From Atopobiaceae bacterium (GTDB taxonomy: Bacteria > Actinomycetota > Coriobacteriia > Coriobacteriales > Atopobiaceae), in NCBI GenBank assembly GCA_030525685.1, contig JAUNEG010000006.1, positions 1 to 64,000 on the forward strand: a stretch of 64,000 nt of DNA, given 5' to 3'. The translations under genes and the position numbers were made by a program. The notes under the pieces are model-generated. The model ran no database searches. It saw only the letters and a program-made list of their open reading frames with translations, and was not told the origin of the DNA. Below, one piece after another: positions 57,501 through 64,000 of this stretch (the first letter of the stretch is position 1; each line of letters starts with the position of its first letter).

Positions 57501-59717
57501 ATGGCATCGAAGTACACGAGCGTCGTCTACATCCAGGGCAACTCCCGCCGCCGCTATCGTGGCTACATGAGCGCGACGGTGTCGAACATCAGCGCCACCC
57601 AGTCCCGCGTGGACTGGTACGCCAGCGTCGAGATGTACAACGCGTCGCAGTACGGTGTCGCGGTGACCTGCACCGTGGACGGCACCCAGCGCGGAAGCGA
57701 CGAGGGCTACCTCTCGTCCAGCCCCGGCACGACCTACAAGACCGTCGCGTCCACATCCGGGTCCACGACCCTCTCGCGCGGCTCCTCGTCGCGCAGCGTG
57801 AGCGTGACGGTGCTCGCCTACGGAAAGACCGTCTCAGGCTACGGCTCGGCGGGAGGCTCCGCGTCGGCGACGGTCTCCGTGACCATCCCGTCCATCGCCT
57901 ACAGCGCCCCCAACGTGCCGTCCTCGTGCGCGGCGTCGCGCGTCTCCGACATGCAGGCCAAGGTGACGTGGGCCAACGGCTCCACGAGCACGACGAGGCC
58001 CCGCTCCGCGACGCTCGTCGAGCGCCAGACGGACGGGGGCGCGTGGTCGCAGATTGCGTCGGTGGGCGCGTCGGTGACCAACTACATCGACAACTCGCTC
58101 TCGCCCAACCACCGCTACGCCTACCGCGCGCGCGCCAAGGGCGCGGGCGGCAGCTCCTCATACGCGACCTCCGGCCACGTCTACACCACGCCCGCCGCCC
58201 CCGCGTCCGTCTCGGTCACGGTCGCGACCGGCACGACGTGCTCGGTGGACGTGGACGGCTCCAACGCCCCGTGGGCGCAGTCGTGGGAGGTGCAGTCGCA
58301 GCTCGACGGCGGCGGGTGGGTGGCCGTCGGCACGTATGCGACCTTCCCGCAGACCGTGGACCTCGGCGGCGGCACCGTCAGGGTGCGCGCGCGGGCGGTG
58401 CGCGGCGACCTCGCGTCTGCCTACGTCGAGAGCGCCGCCGTAACCACCATCACGCCGCCGCTCGCCCCGACCGTCTCGCTCTCGCCCTCGGGCGTCGCGC
58501 CGACGGGATCAGTGGTCGAGGTCTCGTGGGTGCCCAACCACCCCGACGGCTCCGCGCAGACGCAGGCGCAGGTGGAGTACGCGGTCGGCGACGGCGAGCC
58601 CGTCACCGCCGACGTGACCGGCGCCGCCACGACCTACCAGCTCCCCGCCGACGCCACCACGAGCGCCACGACCGTCTCGGTCTGCGTGCGCACGCACGGC
58701 GCCGACGAGGAGTGGGGCGCGTGGTCGCAGCCGGTCGCGCTCGCCGTGGCGGTCCCGCCGTCTGCGCACCTCACGTCGCCCGCCTCAGACGGCGCGACCG
58801 TGGACGCCCTTCCGCTCGTGGTCGAGTGGGAGGCGACCGACGCGACCGGCGTCGCGTCGCAGACCCTCACGCTCTACGGCGAGGACGGGCACGCCCTGCA
58901 CGCCGCCCAGCTCGGCGGCGACGCGCGGTCCTACCCGCTCTCGGCGGCGACCTACCGCCTCGACAACAAGAGCTCCTACTCGCTCTCGCTGCTCGTGCGC
59001 GGCGGATCGACGCTCACGGCCACCGCCACGCGCGACTTCGCGACCGACTTCACGCCGCCCGCAGACCCCGTGGTCGCGGTCGAGCTGGACCCCGACACGC
59101 TCGCCCAGTCGGTCACCGTCGAGTACGGCGAGGAGGGGGGCGCGCCGCCGACCGTGGCCGTGGACGTGGTGCGCCGCACCGACGACGGCTCGACGTGGCT
59201 CGTGCAGGGCGACGTGGCCGACGGCGAGACCGTCGTGGACCCGCTCCCGCCGCTCGTCGTCGTGTACTGGTACGACGTGACGGCGACGGCAGAATCCGGC
59301 GCGCAGGCCACCGTGACCGTCGAGGCACAGGCGGTCGCCGAGGTCGGGGCCTTCAACTTCGGCGCGGCGGCGGGGGAGTGCGTGCTCGCGCGCCTCGACC
59401 CCGACTGGAGGCACGACGTGGCGCGCTCCGGCACGCTCTACCACTTCGCCGACGGCGGCGAGGGCGGCGGGCTGCCGGTCGCCTACGGCGGGCAGGACGT
59501 GGACGCGACGCGGAGCATGGGCTTCACGCTGCTCGACACCGGGCAGCTGAGACGCCTGCAGGCGCTGGCGCGCGAGCACTTCGTCTGCTGGTACCGCGAC
59601 CCATACGGCGGGCGCGCGCTGTGCGCCGTGGACTGGTCCTTCTCGTCCGGCGTCCCCTACGACCGGCTCACGGTCTCCGCGAGCATGACCGAGACCGTCT
59701 TCGAGGAGGCCTGGTAG
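57501..59717 (+). CDS. Distal tail/baseplate protein with fibronectin-like repeats
   Basis: A 738-residue secreted-looking structural protein. Residues 1-130 form a beta-rich N-terminal region; several FnIII-like units follow (APNVPSSCAASRVSDMQAKVTW, AAPASVSVTVATGTTCSVDV, LAPTVSLSPSGVAPTGSVVEVSW), and the end has YGGQDVDATRSMGFTLLDTGQLRRLQALAREHFVCWYRDPYGGRAL. It likely contacts the host wall or builds the tail tip. Confidence 0.75.
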   Translation: MASKYTSVVYIQGNSRRRYRGYMSATVSNISATQSRVDWYASVEMYNASQYGVAVTCTVDGTQRGSDEGYLSSSPGTTYKTVASTSGSTTLSRGSSSRSVSVTVLAYGKTVSGYGSAGGSASATVSVTIPSIAYSAPNVPSSCAASRVSDMQAKVTWANGSTSTTRPRSATLVERQTDGGAWSQIASVGASVTNYIDNSLSPNHRYAYRARAKGAGGSSSYATSGHVYTTPAAPASVSVTVATGTTCSVDVDGSNAPWAQSWEVQSQLDGGGWVAVGTYATFPQTVDLGGGTVRVRARAVRGDLASAYVESAAVTTITPPLAPTVSLSPSGVAPTGSVVEVSWVPNHPDGSAQTQAQVEYAVGDGEPVTADVTGAATTYQLPADATTSATTVSVCVRTHGADEEWGAWSQPVALAVAVPPSAHLTSPASDGATVDALPLVVEWEATDATGVASQTLTLYGEDGHALHAAQLGGDARSYPLSAATYRLDNKSSYSLSLLVRGGSTLTATATRDFATDFTPPADPVVAVELDPDTLAQSVTVEYGEEGGAPPTVAVDVVRRTDDGSTWLVQGDVADGETVVDPLPPLVVVYWYDVTATAESGAQATVTVEAQAVAEVGAFNFGAAAGECVLARLDPDWRHDVARSGTLYHFADGGEGGGLPVAYGGQDVDATRSMGFTLLDTGQLRRLQALAREHFVCWYRDPYGGRALCAVDWSFSSGVPYDRLTVSASMTETVFEEAW

Positions 59718-59718
59718 C

Positions 59719-60819
59719 GTGGCCGACTGGACGCGCCGCTTCGACGCGGCCTACCGCTTCATGCGCGTGTCCCGCGCCACCGGCTACGAGACGGAGCGCC
59801 TGTCCGGCTTCGAGCGGGGCGGCACCATCGAGCGCAACCTCGACACGGAGGCCAAGGAGAGCGGGATCGTCGGCCACGTCGGCGCCCTCGACCTCGGGGC
59901 CGACCTCGTGCGCGTGTGGCTGGACGCGACCTTCCCGGACGGCTCGACGGAGAGCGTGGCGCTGGGGACCTTCCTCGCGTCCACGACCTCGCGGGCCTAC
60001 GACGGCATGGCGTCCACCGTCACCGTCAAGCTCGCCGGGCGGCTCTCGGAGCTCTCCGCCACCCAGTTCGCCCAGCCGTTCTACCTGCCCGCCGGGACGA
60101 ACCTCGTGGCATACGCCGCGCAGATAGCGCAGTCCTGCGGCCTCTCGGTGGACGCGGACCCCAGCGACTACGTCTCGACGGAGGCTCTGTACTACGGCAT
60201 CCAGAGCGGCGAGCAGAAGGCCTCGACGCAGAGCCAGACCAAGCTGGCGGTCATCAACGACCTGCTCGACCGCGCGGGCTTCGACAGCGCCCGCACCGAC
60301 CCCTACGGGACCGTCCTCATGCGGCGATCGCAGGGCGTGGCGGACCGCGCGCCCTCGTGGGGCTTCGCGGAGGGCAGGAACGCCCGCTTCCTGCGCTCCG
60401 CCACCGACGAGCGCGACACGACCGGCGTGGCGAACGTGGTCTACGCCGTCCACGCGGGCGCGGAGAAGGAGGGCGGCGAGCAGGTGACCACCATCGGCGT
60501 GGCCACCGACGACGACCCCGCCTCCCCGTGGTCCACCGCGTCCCTGGGCCGCGAGATAGTGGCGCGCTACGACTACAGCGAATACGCGACGCAGACCGCA
60601 GCCGACGCCAAGGCGGCGGAGCTGCTGGCGTCCGCGCGCTCGGTCCTGCGGCGCGTCACGCTCAGCCACGTGTATGCGCCCGTGACCATAGGCGACGCCG
60701 TGCGCGTGGACTACCGCAGCGCTGGCACCACCGAGACGCTGGCCGCCCGCACGCAGCGCATCACGCTCGGCGACGGCTGCCTGACCGAGACGGAGGCGAG
60801 GGCCTATGAGCGCGCCTAG
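59719..60819 (+). CDS. Tail tip/baseplate protein
   Basis: A 366-residue protein: RFMRVSRATGYETERLSGFERGGTIERNL, LAGRLSELSATQFAQPFYLPAGTNLVAYAAQIAQSCGL, YGIQSGEQKAS, ending in LSHVYAPVTIGDAVRVDYRSAGTTETLAARTQRITLGDGCLTE. Resembles gp27/tail-associated hub-like proteins of siphoviruses. GTG 59719. Confidence 0.7.
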   Translation: MADWTRRFDAAYRFMRVSRATGYETERLSGFERGGTIERNLDTEAKESGIVGHVGALDLGADLVRVWLDATFPDGSTESVALGTFLASTTSRAYDGMASTVTVKLAGRLSELSATQFAQPFYLPAGTNLVAYAAQIAQSCGLSVDADPSDYVSTEALYYGIQSGEQKASTQSQTKLAVINDLLDRAGFDSARTDPYGTVLMRRSQGVADRAPSWGFAEGRNARFLRSATDERDTTGVANVVYAVHAGAEKEGGEQVTTIGVATDDDPASPWSTASLGREIVARYDYSEYATQTAADAKAAELLASARSVLRRVTLSHVYAPVTIGDAVRVDYRSAGTTETLAARTQRITLGDGCLTETEARAYERA

Positions 60820-61444
60820 CCCGCTGCCGGAGGGCGTGCGCAGAGACCTGGAGCGCATGGCCGGGCCGCTCGCCGAGCGGATGCTGCCGCCCAAGGTGAC
60901 GCAGAGCGCCACCACGCGAAACGTGGTCGCCGCCGTCAACCCCGACGGCACCGTGGACGTGATGATGGGCGGCGCGGTCATGCAGCACGTGCCCGCCACG
61001 ACCGCGTGCGTCGGCGTGGCGGTGGGGGACGAGGTCATCGTCGAGCAGTACGGGCCGCGTCTCTACTGCGTCGGCGTGATCGCGAAGTCACTCGATACCC
61101 GCGCTTATGTGATCGAGGACTTCGGCCCGTTCGAGCCATACGCGTCCAACACCCGGCCCACGGTCTACCGCTGCGGGGGCGTCGTCTCGCTCGTAGGAGC
61201 GTGCAGGCCGACGCGGACCATCGAGGCGGGCGGCTCCGGCGTGCTCTTCTACCTGCCGGAGTGGGCGCGGCCGCCGCAGGCGGTCGTAGCCCAGTGCCAG
61301 GGCTCGCAGACGCGGAAGTGGGCGCTCGCGATCGCCGCCGCCGGAGACGTGACCATGAGCCGCTACTGCGAGGGGTCGACGGACGTCCCGTGCCACACGA
61401 ACAACTGGTTGCCGCTCGCTGCGACGTGGGTCGTCGGCGGCTAG
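60806..61444 (+). CDS. Baseplate/receptor-region protein, unknown
   Basis: A 212-residue protein with an OB-like middle (NVVAAVNPDGTVDVMMGGAVMQHVPATTACVGVAVGDEVIVEQYG) and a beta-rich C-terminus. Position after the tail hub suggests a tail fibre or receptor-binding subunit. No closer match recognised. Confidence 0.55.
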   Translation: MSAPSPLPEGVRRDLERMAGPLAERMLPPKVTQSATTRNVVAAVNPDGTVDVMMGGAVMQHVPATTACVGVAVGDEVIVEQYGPRLYCVGVIAKSLDTRAYVIEDFGPFEPYASNTRPTVYRCGGVVSLVGACRPTRTIEAGGSGVLFYLPEWARPPQAVVAQCQGSQTRKWALAIAAAGDVTMSRYCEGSTDVPCHTNNWLPLAATWVVGG

Positions 61445-61463
61445 GCGGGAGAGGGGGACGCGC

Positions 61464-61817
61464 ATGGAGTGGATGACCGTGGCGGGGTGGCTCGCGGGGC
61501 CGGTGGCCGCCGCGCTCATAGCGTGGCTCGGCGCGAGCCTGCGGGCGGCGCGCAGGCGCTCCGCCGAGCACGACCACCGACGCGACGCCGAGCACGCCGC
61601 GCTCATGGCCGGCATGCGCGAGCTGATGCGCCGCGAGCTCTACGACATGCACAGGACATACGTCGTGGACGGCTCGCCCATGCCCTACGACGAGAAGGAG
61701 CGGGCGGACAGCGTCTACTCCGTCTATCACGCGCTCGGCGGCAACGGCACGGGCACGCACGTGCACGAGGAGCTTTTGGCCGCCTACGTGGGCGGCAGGA
61801 AGGGGGACGGATGCTGA
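61464..61817 (+). CDS. Small membrane-anchored phage protein
   Basis: A 117-residue product with one N-terminal membrane span (VAGWLAGPVAAALIAWLGASL), then a basic helical region and YDMHRTYVVDGSPMPYDEKERADSVYSVYHALGGNGTG. Similar to small proteins next to holins; may assist lysis. Overlaps the next gene by seven bases. Confidence 0.6.
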   Translation: MEWMTVAGWLAGPVAAALIAWLGASLRAARRRSAEHDHRRDAEHAALMAGMRELMRRELYDMHRTYVVDGSPMPYDEKERADSVYSVYHALGGNGTGTHVHEELLAAYVGGRKGDGC

Positions 61818-62215
61818 CGGGGGAGATTCTGGGCGGCGTGCTGGTCGTGTCGCCCGACGGCGCGGGTAAGCCCATCGTCGAGACGGCCATGCCAGAGCCG
61901 CCCGACGGATACGAGATGGAGGCGAGCTGACGGGACGACGGCTCGCGCATCGTGCAGACGTGGACCGCCGTGCCCGTCGAGGGCAGCGTGGACGACGCGG
62001 TGCGCACGCTGGCGCGGATGCTCGCGCGCGACCTTACCGACGAGCAGGCCGTGGCCGTCGAGGCGCTCTACGACGAGTGGGCGGTCGGCGCGGAGTACGA
62101 CAAGGCCGACCGCGCCCTCGACGCGGGCTACCTGTACTGCTGTAAGAAGAAGCACACGGCGCTCGCGGAGTGGAGGCCGTCCACCGACGGCGAGCACTGG
62201 GTGAAGCTGGGCTAG
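61811..62215 (+). pseudogene. Tail-end phage protein with in-frame TGA
   Basis: Forty codons (MLTGEILGGVLVVSPDGAG, PIVETAMPEPPDGYEMEAS) end at TGA 61928-61930. The same frame continues RDDGSRIVQTWTAVPVEGS... for 94 codons to a proper stop before the holin. Small phage proteins of this type usually read ...GY..(x)SW.DDG.xIVQTW..., so Trp is expected at the TGA. The second half could begin at GTG 61952. Third gene in this prophage with the same kind of interruption. Confidence 0.7.
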
Positions 62216-62230
62216 AGAGAGGGAAGAGAC

Positions 62231-62461
62231 ATGCTTGACGAGTTTCTGACATCCGAGAAGACCGAGATGCGTCTCCTGCGCTCCGTGGTGCAGGGCCTCG
62301 TGTCCGTCCTCATCGTCGCCGTGCCGCTCATTCTCGGCGGCGTCATCGAGGACGCGACGTGGGCGTCCATCGCCACCGCCGCCATCATGTGCGTGCTCTC
62401 GCCGCTCATGGCGATGATGCGCACGGGCAACCCCGAGGACGGGACCGTGGACGCCGAGTAG
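62231..62461 (+). CDS. Holin
   Basis: A 76-residue protein with two hydrophobic spans (GLVSVLIVAVPLILGGVI; ASIATAAIMCVLSPLMAMM), charged ends and position directly before the endolysin. Permeabilises the membrane to release the lysin. Confidence 0.8.
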   Translation: MLDEFLTSEKTEMRLLRSVVQGLVSVLIVAVPLILGGVIEDATWASIATAAIMCVLSPLMAMMRTGNPEDGTVDAE

Positions 62462-62486
62462 CGATCGGGACACACAAGCACGACCG

Positions 62487-62507
62487 GGGGCCTGCGGGCC
62501 CCTTTTT
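62487..62507 (+). terminator. Intrinsic terminator between holin and endolysin
   Basis: GGGGCC-TGCG-GGCCCC with TTTTT, followed by a new ribosome-binding site for the endolysin. Confidence 0.75.
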
Positions 62508-62527
62508 CGTGCGCAGAGGAGGCACAC

Positions 62528-63457
62528 ATGGTACCGTCATACGCAGACGCCGCCGCCGAGGTGATGGAGCACCTGTGCTCGCACTCCACCCACGGATACT
62601 CGCAGGTCAACCGACAGGGCGTGGGGACCGGCGCGAGCAGCTTCGAGATGATCACGCTCTCCGACGGCACCAAGGTCAAGATTGCCACAGGCGACCGCGA
62701 CTGCTCGTCCGCGGCAATCGAGTGCTACGCCGCGCTCGGCGTGGACTGCGGGGGCGCGAGCTACACGGGCAACATGCGCTCGCGCATGACCAAGACGGGC
62801 AACTTTAAGTGGATTTCGGGCTACAGCAAGTCCAAGGTCAGGCGCGGCGACATCCTCCTCAACGAGACGCACCACACCGCCGTCGCGCTGGGCGGCGGCA
62901 AGCTCGGGCAGTTCTCCATCTCAGAGCACGGCACGACGCACGGCACGCGCGGCGACCAGACGGGATACGAGAGCAACGTCAAGGCGCTATACGACTACCC
63001 GTGGGACGGCATCCTGCGCTACTGCGGCCCCGCGCGCAAGGGGTCCAGCGCCCCGTCCGAGCCTGCGAAGCAGGAGCCCGCTCAGGACTGGTCCAGCGCC
63101 TACGGAGACCCGGACTACTGGGGGCCGAAGTTCACGCGCGAGATGCAGCGCCAGCGCGGCACGACCGTGGACGGCGTCGTGTCGGCGCAGCCAAACTCCA
63201 ACCGCAAGTACTGCGCGAACTGCGAGACAAGCTCGTGGGAGTTCGACAGCGACTGCACCGGCGGCTCTGACATGATCAAGAGCCTCCAAAGGCTCACAGG
63301 TGCCACCGTGGACGGATGGGCAGGCCCCAACTTCTGGACGCATTACCAGACATGGCTGAAGAAGCGCGGTCTCTACGACGGTGAGATCGATGGTTCCGCC
63401 GGCCCCAAGACGTGCAGGGGCACGGCCAAGGGTCTCTACAAGGGCGTTTTTAAGTAG
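62528..63457 (+). CDS. Endolysin (amidase/peptidase plus peptidoglycan-binding domain)
   Basis: A 309-residue wall hydrolase. The N-terminal domain has TGDRDCSSAAIECYAALGVDCGG with a catalytic-type Cys and later THHTAVALGGGKLGQFSISEHGT with His, as in Amidase_5/NlpC-P60-like phage lysins. A short linker leads to repeats SSAYGDPDYWGPKFTREMQRQRG and MIKSLQRLTGATVDGWAGPNFW, peptidoglycan-binding type. No signal peptide, consistent with holin-dependent release. Confidence 0.85.
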   Translation: MVPSYADAAAEVMEHLCSHSTHGYSQVNRQGVGTGASSFEMITLSDGTKVKIATGDRDCSSAAIECYAALGVDCGGASYTGNMRSRMTKTGNFKWISGYSKSKVRRGDILLNETHHTAVALGGGKLGQFSISEHGTTHGTRGDQTGYESNVKALYDYPWDGILRYCGPARKGSSAPSEPAKQEPAQDWSSAYGDPDYWGPKFTREMQRQRGTTVDGVVSAQPNSNRKYCANCETSSWEFDSDCTGGSDMIKSLQRLTGATVDGWAGPNFWTHYQTWLKKRGLYDGEIDGSAGPKTCRGTAKGLYKGVFK

Positions 63458-63494
63458 TCACAACCATGCGGCCCCTCTCTCGCCCCCATGAACT

Positions 63495-63542
63495 GCCTCC
63501 CATTTCTTGGACAAAGAAACAGAAGTCCGAGAGATGGGAGGC
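63495..63542. repeat. 18-bp inverted repeat at the IS remnant edge
   Basis: Arms GCCTCCCATTTCTTGGAC (63495-63512) and its near-complement (63525-63542, two mismatches) flank a 12-base A-rich loop, immediately upstream of the transposase fragment. Confidence 0.7.
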
Positions 63543-63547
63543 TTTCC

Positions 63548-63680
63548 ATGTCCATCGACCTGCGGTGCAGACACGGCCGCAAGCTCAGGGAGCTCGCCGC
63601 CGACATGTTCGCGGGGGGGACGGGGGCGGGGGTCTGTCGCCAAAGCCCTCGGTATTCCGGGGTACGCGGAGCAAGCGTAC
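63548..63680 (+). pseudogene. IS3-type orfA fragment, frameshifted
   Basis: MSIDLRCRHGRKLRELAADMF in one frame and SVAKALGIP in the next (+1) together match the start of coriobacterial HTH transposase orfA proteins. The shift falls in the G-run at 63627-63632. The rest of orfA and orfB are absent. It marks old IS activity at the prophage's right edge. Confidence 0.6.
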
Positions 63681-63689
63681 GTGCGCGTG

Positions 63690-63950
63690 ATGGCGGAGAC
63701 CGACTTCGACGGCGGCATGCGCCCGGTGGAGATCACCTGGGTGGACGGCCGACGCTTCCCGGTGGTCTCGTGCTGCACGCCGCGGTCCTACGGCCGCTGG
63801 GACTACGGCAACCTCGTGCTGAGGTGGGAGGTGGAGCTCGTCGGCCACGCCTGGAGGAGCCTCTACTGGGAGCGGGGCCAGTGGTTCGTCCACGCGCGCC
63901 ACCGCGACCGCAACGGCGAGCGGGCGCCGAGGGAGCCGGTCGACACCTAG
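63690..63950 (+). CDS. Hypothetical protein (DUF6504-like), probably host
   Basis: Eighty-six residues: AETDFDGGMRPVEITWVDGRRFPVVSCCTPRS, LRWEVELVGHAWRSLYWERGQWFVHARH. The alternation of short beta strands and Trp residues resembles DUF6504-type proteins. ATG 63690, with GTG 63681 possible. Converges with the partial gene to its right, sharing the stop region. Confidence 0.55.
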   Translation: MAETDFDGGMRPVEITWVDGRRFPVVSCCTPRSYGRWDYGNLVLRWEVELVGHAWRSLYWERGQWFVHARHRDRNGERAPREPVDT

Positions 63951-64000
63951 GACGCCTCCCTCCTCTTGCCGCACGGGTCGCAGGCCCATGTCTCCACAGT
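63947..64000 (-). CDS. 3' end of a minus-strand gene, partial
   Basis: Seventeen codons on the minus strand (TVETWACDPCGKRREAS then TAG) with a CDPC pair. The TAG shares bases with the convergent stop of the preceding gene. Too short to identify. Confidence 0.4.
   Translation of the reverse strand, partial: TVETWACDPCGKRREAS

Larger units (their letters stand above)
31706..63460. mobile_element. Siphovirus-type prophage (ends approximate)
   Basis: A ~32 kb block with serine integrase, CI/Cro-type switch, early small genes, packaging, head, tail and lysis genes in the usual order. Left edge is next to the second tRNA-Glu. The right edge lies after the endolysin; beyond it are an IS remnant and a probable host gene. 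No convincing att direct repeat was found, so the exact ends are unresolved. Codon choice (more AGG, AGA) and scarcity of the host intergenic word set it apart. Confidence 0.9.

Noticed and set aside
38704-61930. Full UGA=Trp recoding of the prophage
   Set aside because: Many prophage genes end in TGA within GTGA/ATGA overlaps and use TGG freely, so TGA works as a stop; only three internal cases were seen.
31720-63497. GAACTGCC at 31720-31727 and 63490-63497 as attL/attR core
   Set aside because: An 8-bp match over 32 kb is expected by chance and has no flanking symmetry; kept only as a weak hint.

Overview
The window is high-GC DNA (about 70% by eye) from a chromosome that looks actinobacterial. 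Gene content and order point to class Coriobacteriia, probably the Atopobiaceae (Olsenella-like): efp–Asp23-like–nusB–xseB–tlyA–nadK–recN, a dcw cluster running mraZ to divIVA, SepF and DivIVA present and no ftsA or murE in the cluster. The genus assignment is inference; no rRNA gene is present to settle it.

Bases 1–31.7 kb are host backbone, almost all on the + strand. The order is efp (partial), an Asp23/Gls24 protein, nusB, xseB, tlyA, NAD kinase, recN, a small XRE regulator (-), a CTP synthase gene with a very large internal in-frame deletion, and xerD. The cell wall and division cluster follows: mraZ, rsmH, ftsL-like, ftsI, murF, mraY, murD, ftsW, murG, murC, murB, ftsQ, ftsZ, pgeF, yggS, sepF, proC, yggT and divIVA. 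These genes make and flip the peptidoglycan precursor and assemble the FtsZ ring, so they act in one process. After a strong terminator come the RNase P RNA gene (-), a stand-alone PTS EIIA, a YigZ/IMPACT protein, a CCA-adding-type enzyme and a tRNA operon (Gln, Glu, Glu).

Bases 31.7 to about 63.5 kb are a siphovirus-type prophage next to the last tRNA-Glu. The leftward lysogeny arm holds a serine integrase, a ComF-like phosphoribosyltransferase, a DprA-like protein, a DEDDh exonuclease with a BRCT domain, and a CI-like repressor. The rightward arm has a Cro-like gene, a run of tiny early genes, a late regulator, HNH, terminase, portal, a MuF-type head protein with a nuclease-like C-terminus, a tRNA-Leu, scaffold, capsid, connectors, tail (with a -1 frameshift gene pair), tape measure, baseplate, holin and endolysin. 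The right edge has a decayed IS3-type orfA fragment and then probable host sequence.

The main points of interest are these. (1) Intergenic palindromes recur in the host part, built from 9-bp arms CTTCTCGCC/GGCGAGAAG around locus-specific repeats; the same word is forced into coding sequence by rare codons. (2) pyrG lacks roughly 300 internal codons. (3) A lysogenically oriented exonuclease/DprA/phosphoribosyltransferase cassette looks like a candidate defence module. (4) Three prophage genes are each interrupted by an in-frame TGA where Trp would fit. (5) A possible toxin domain on the MuF head protein is followed at once by a phage tRNA-Leu.
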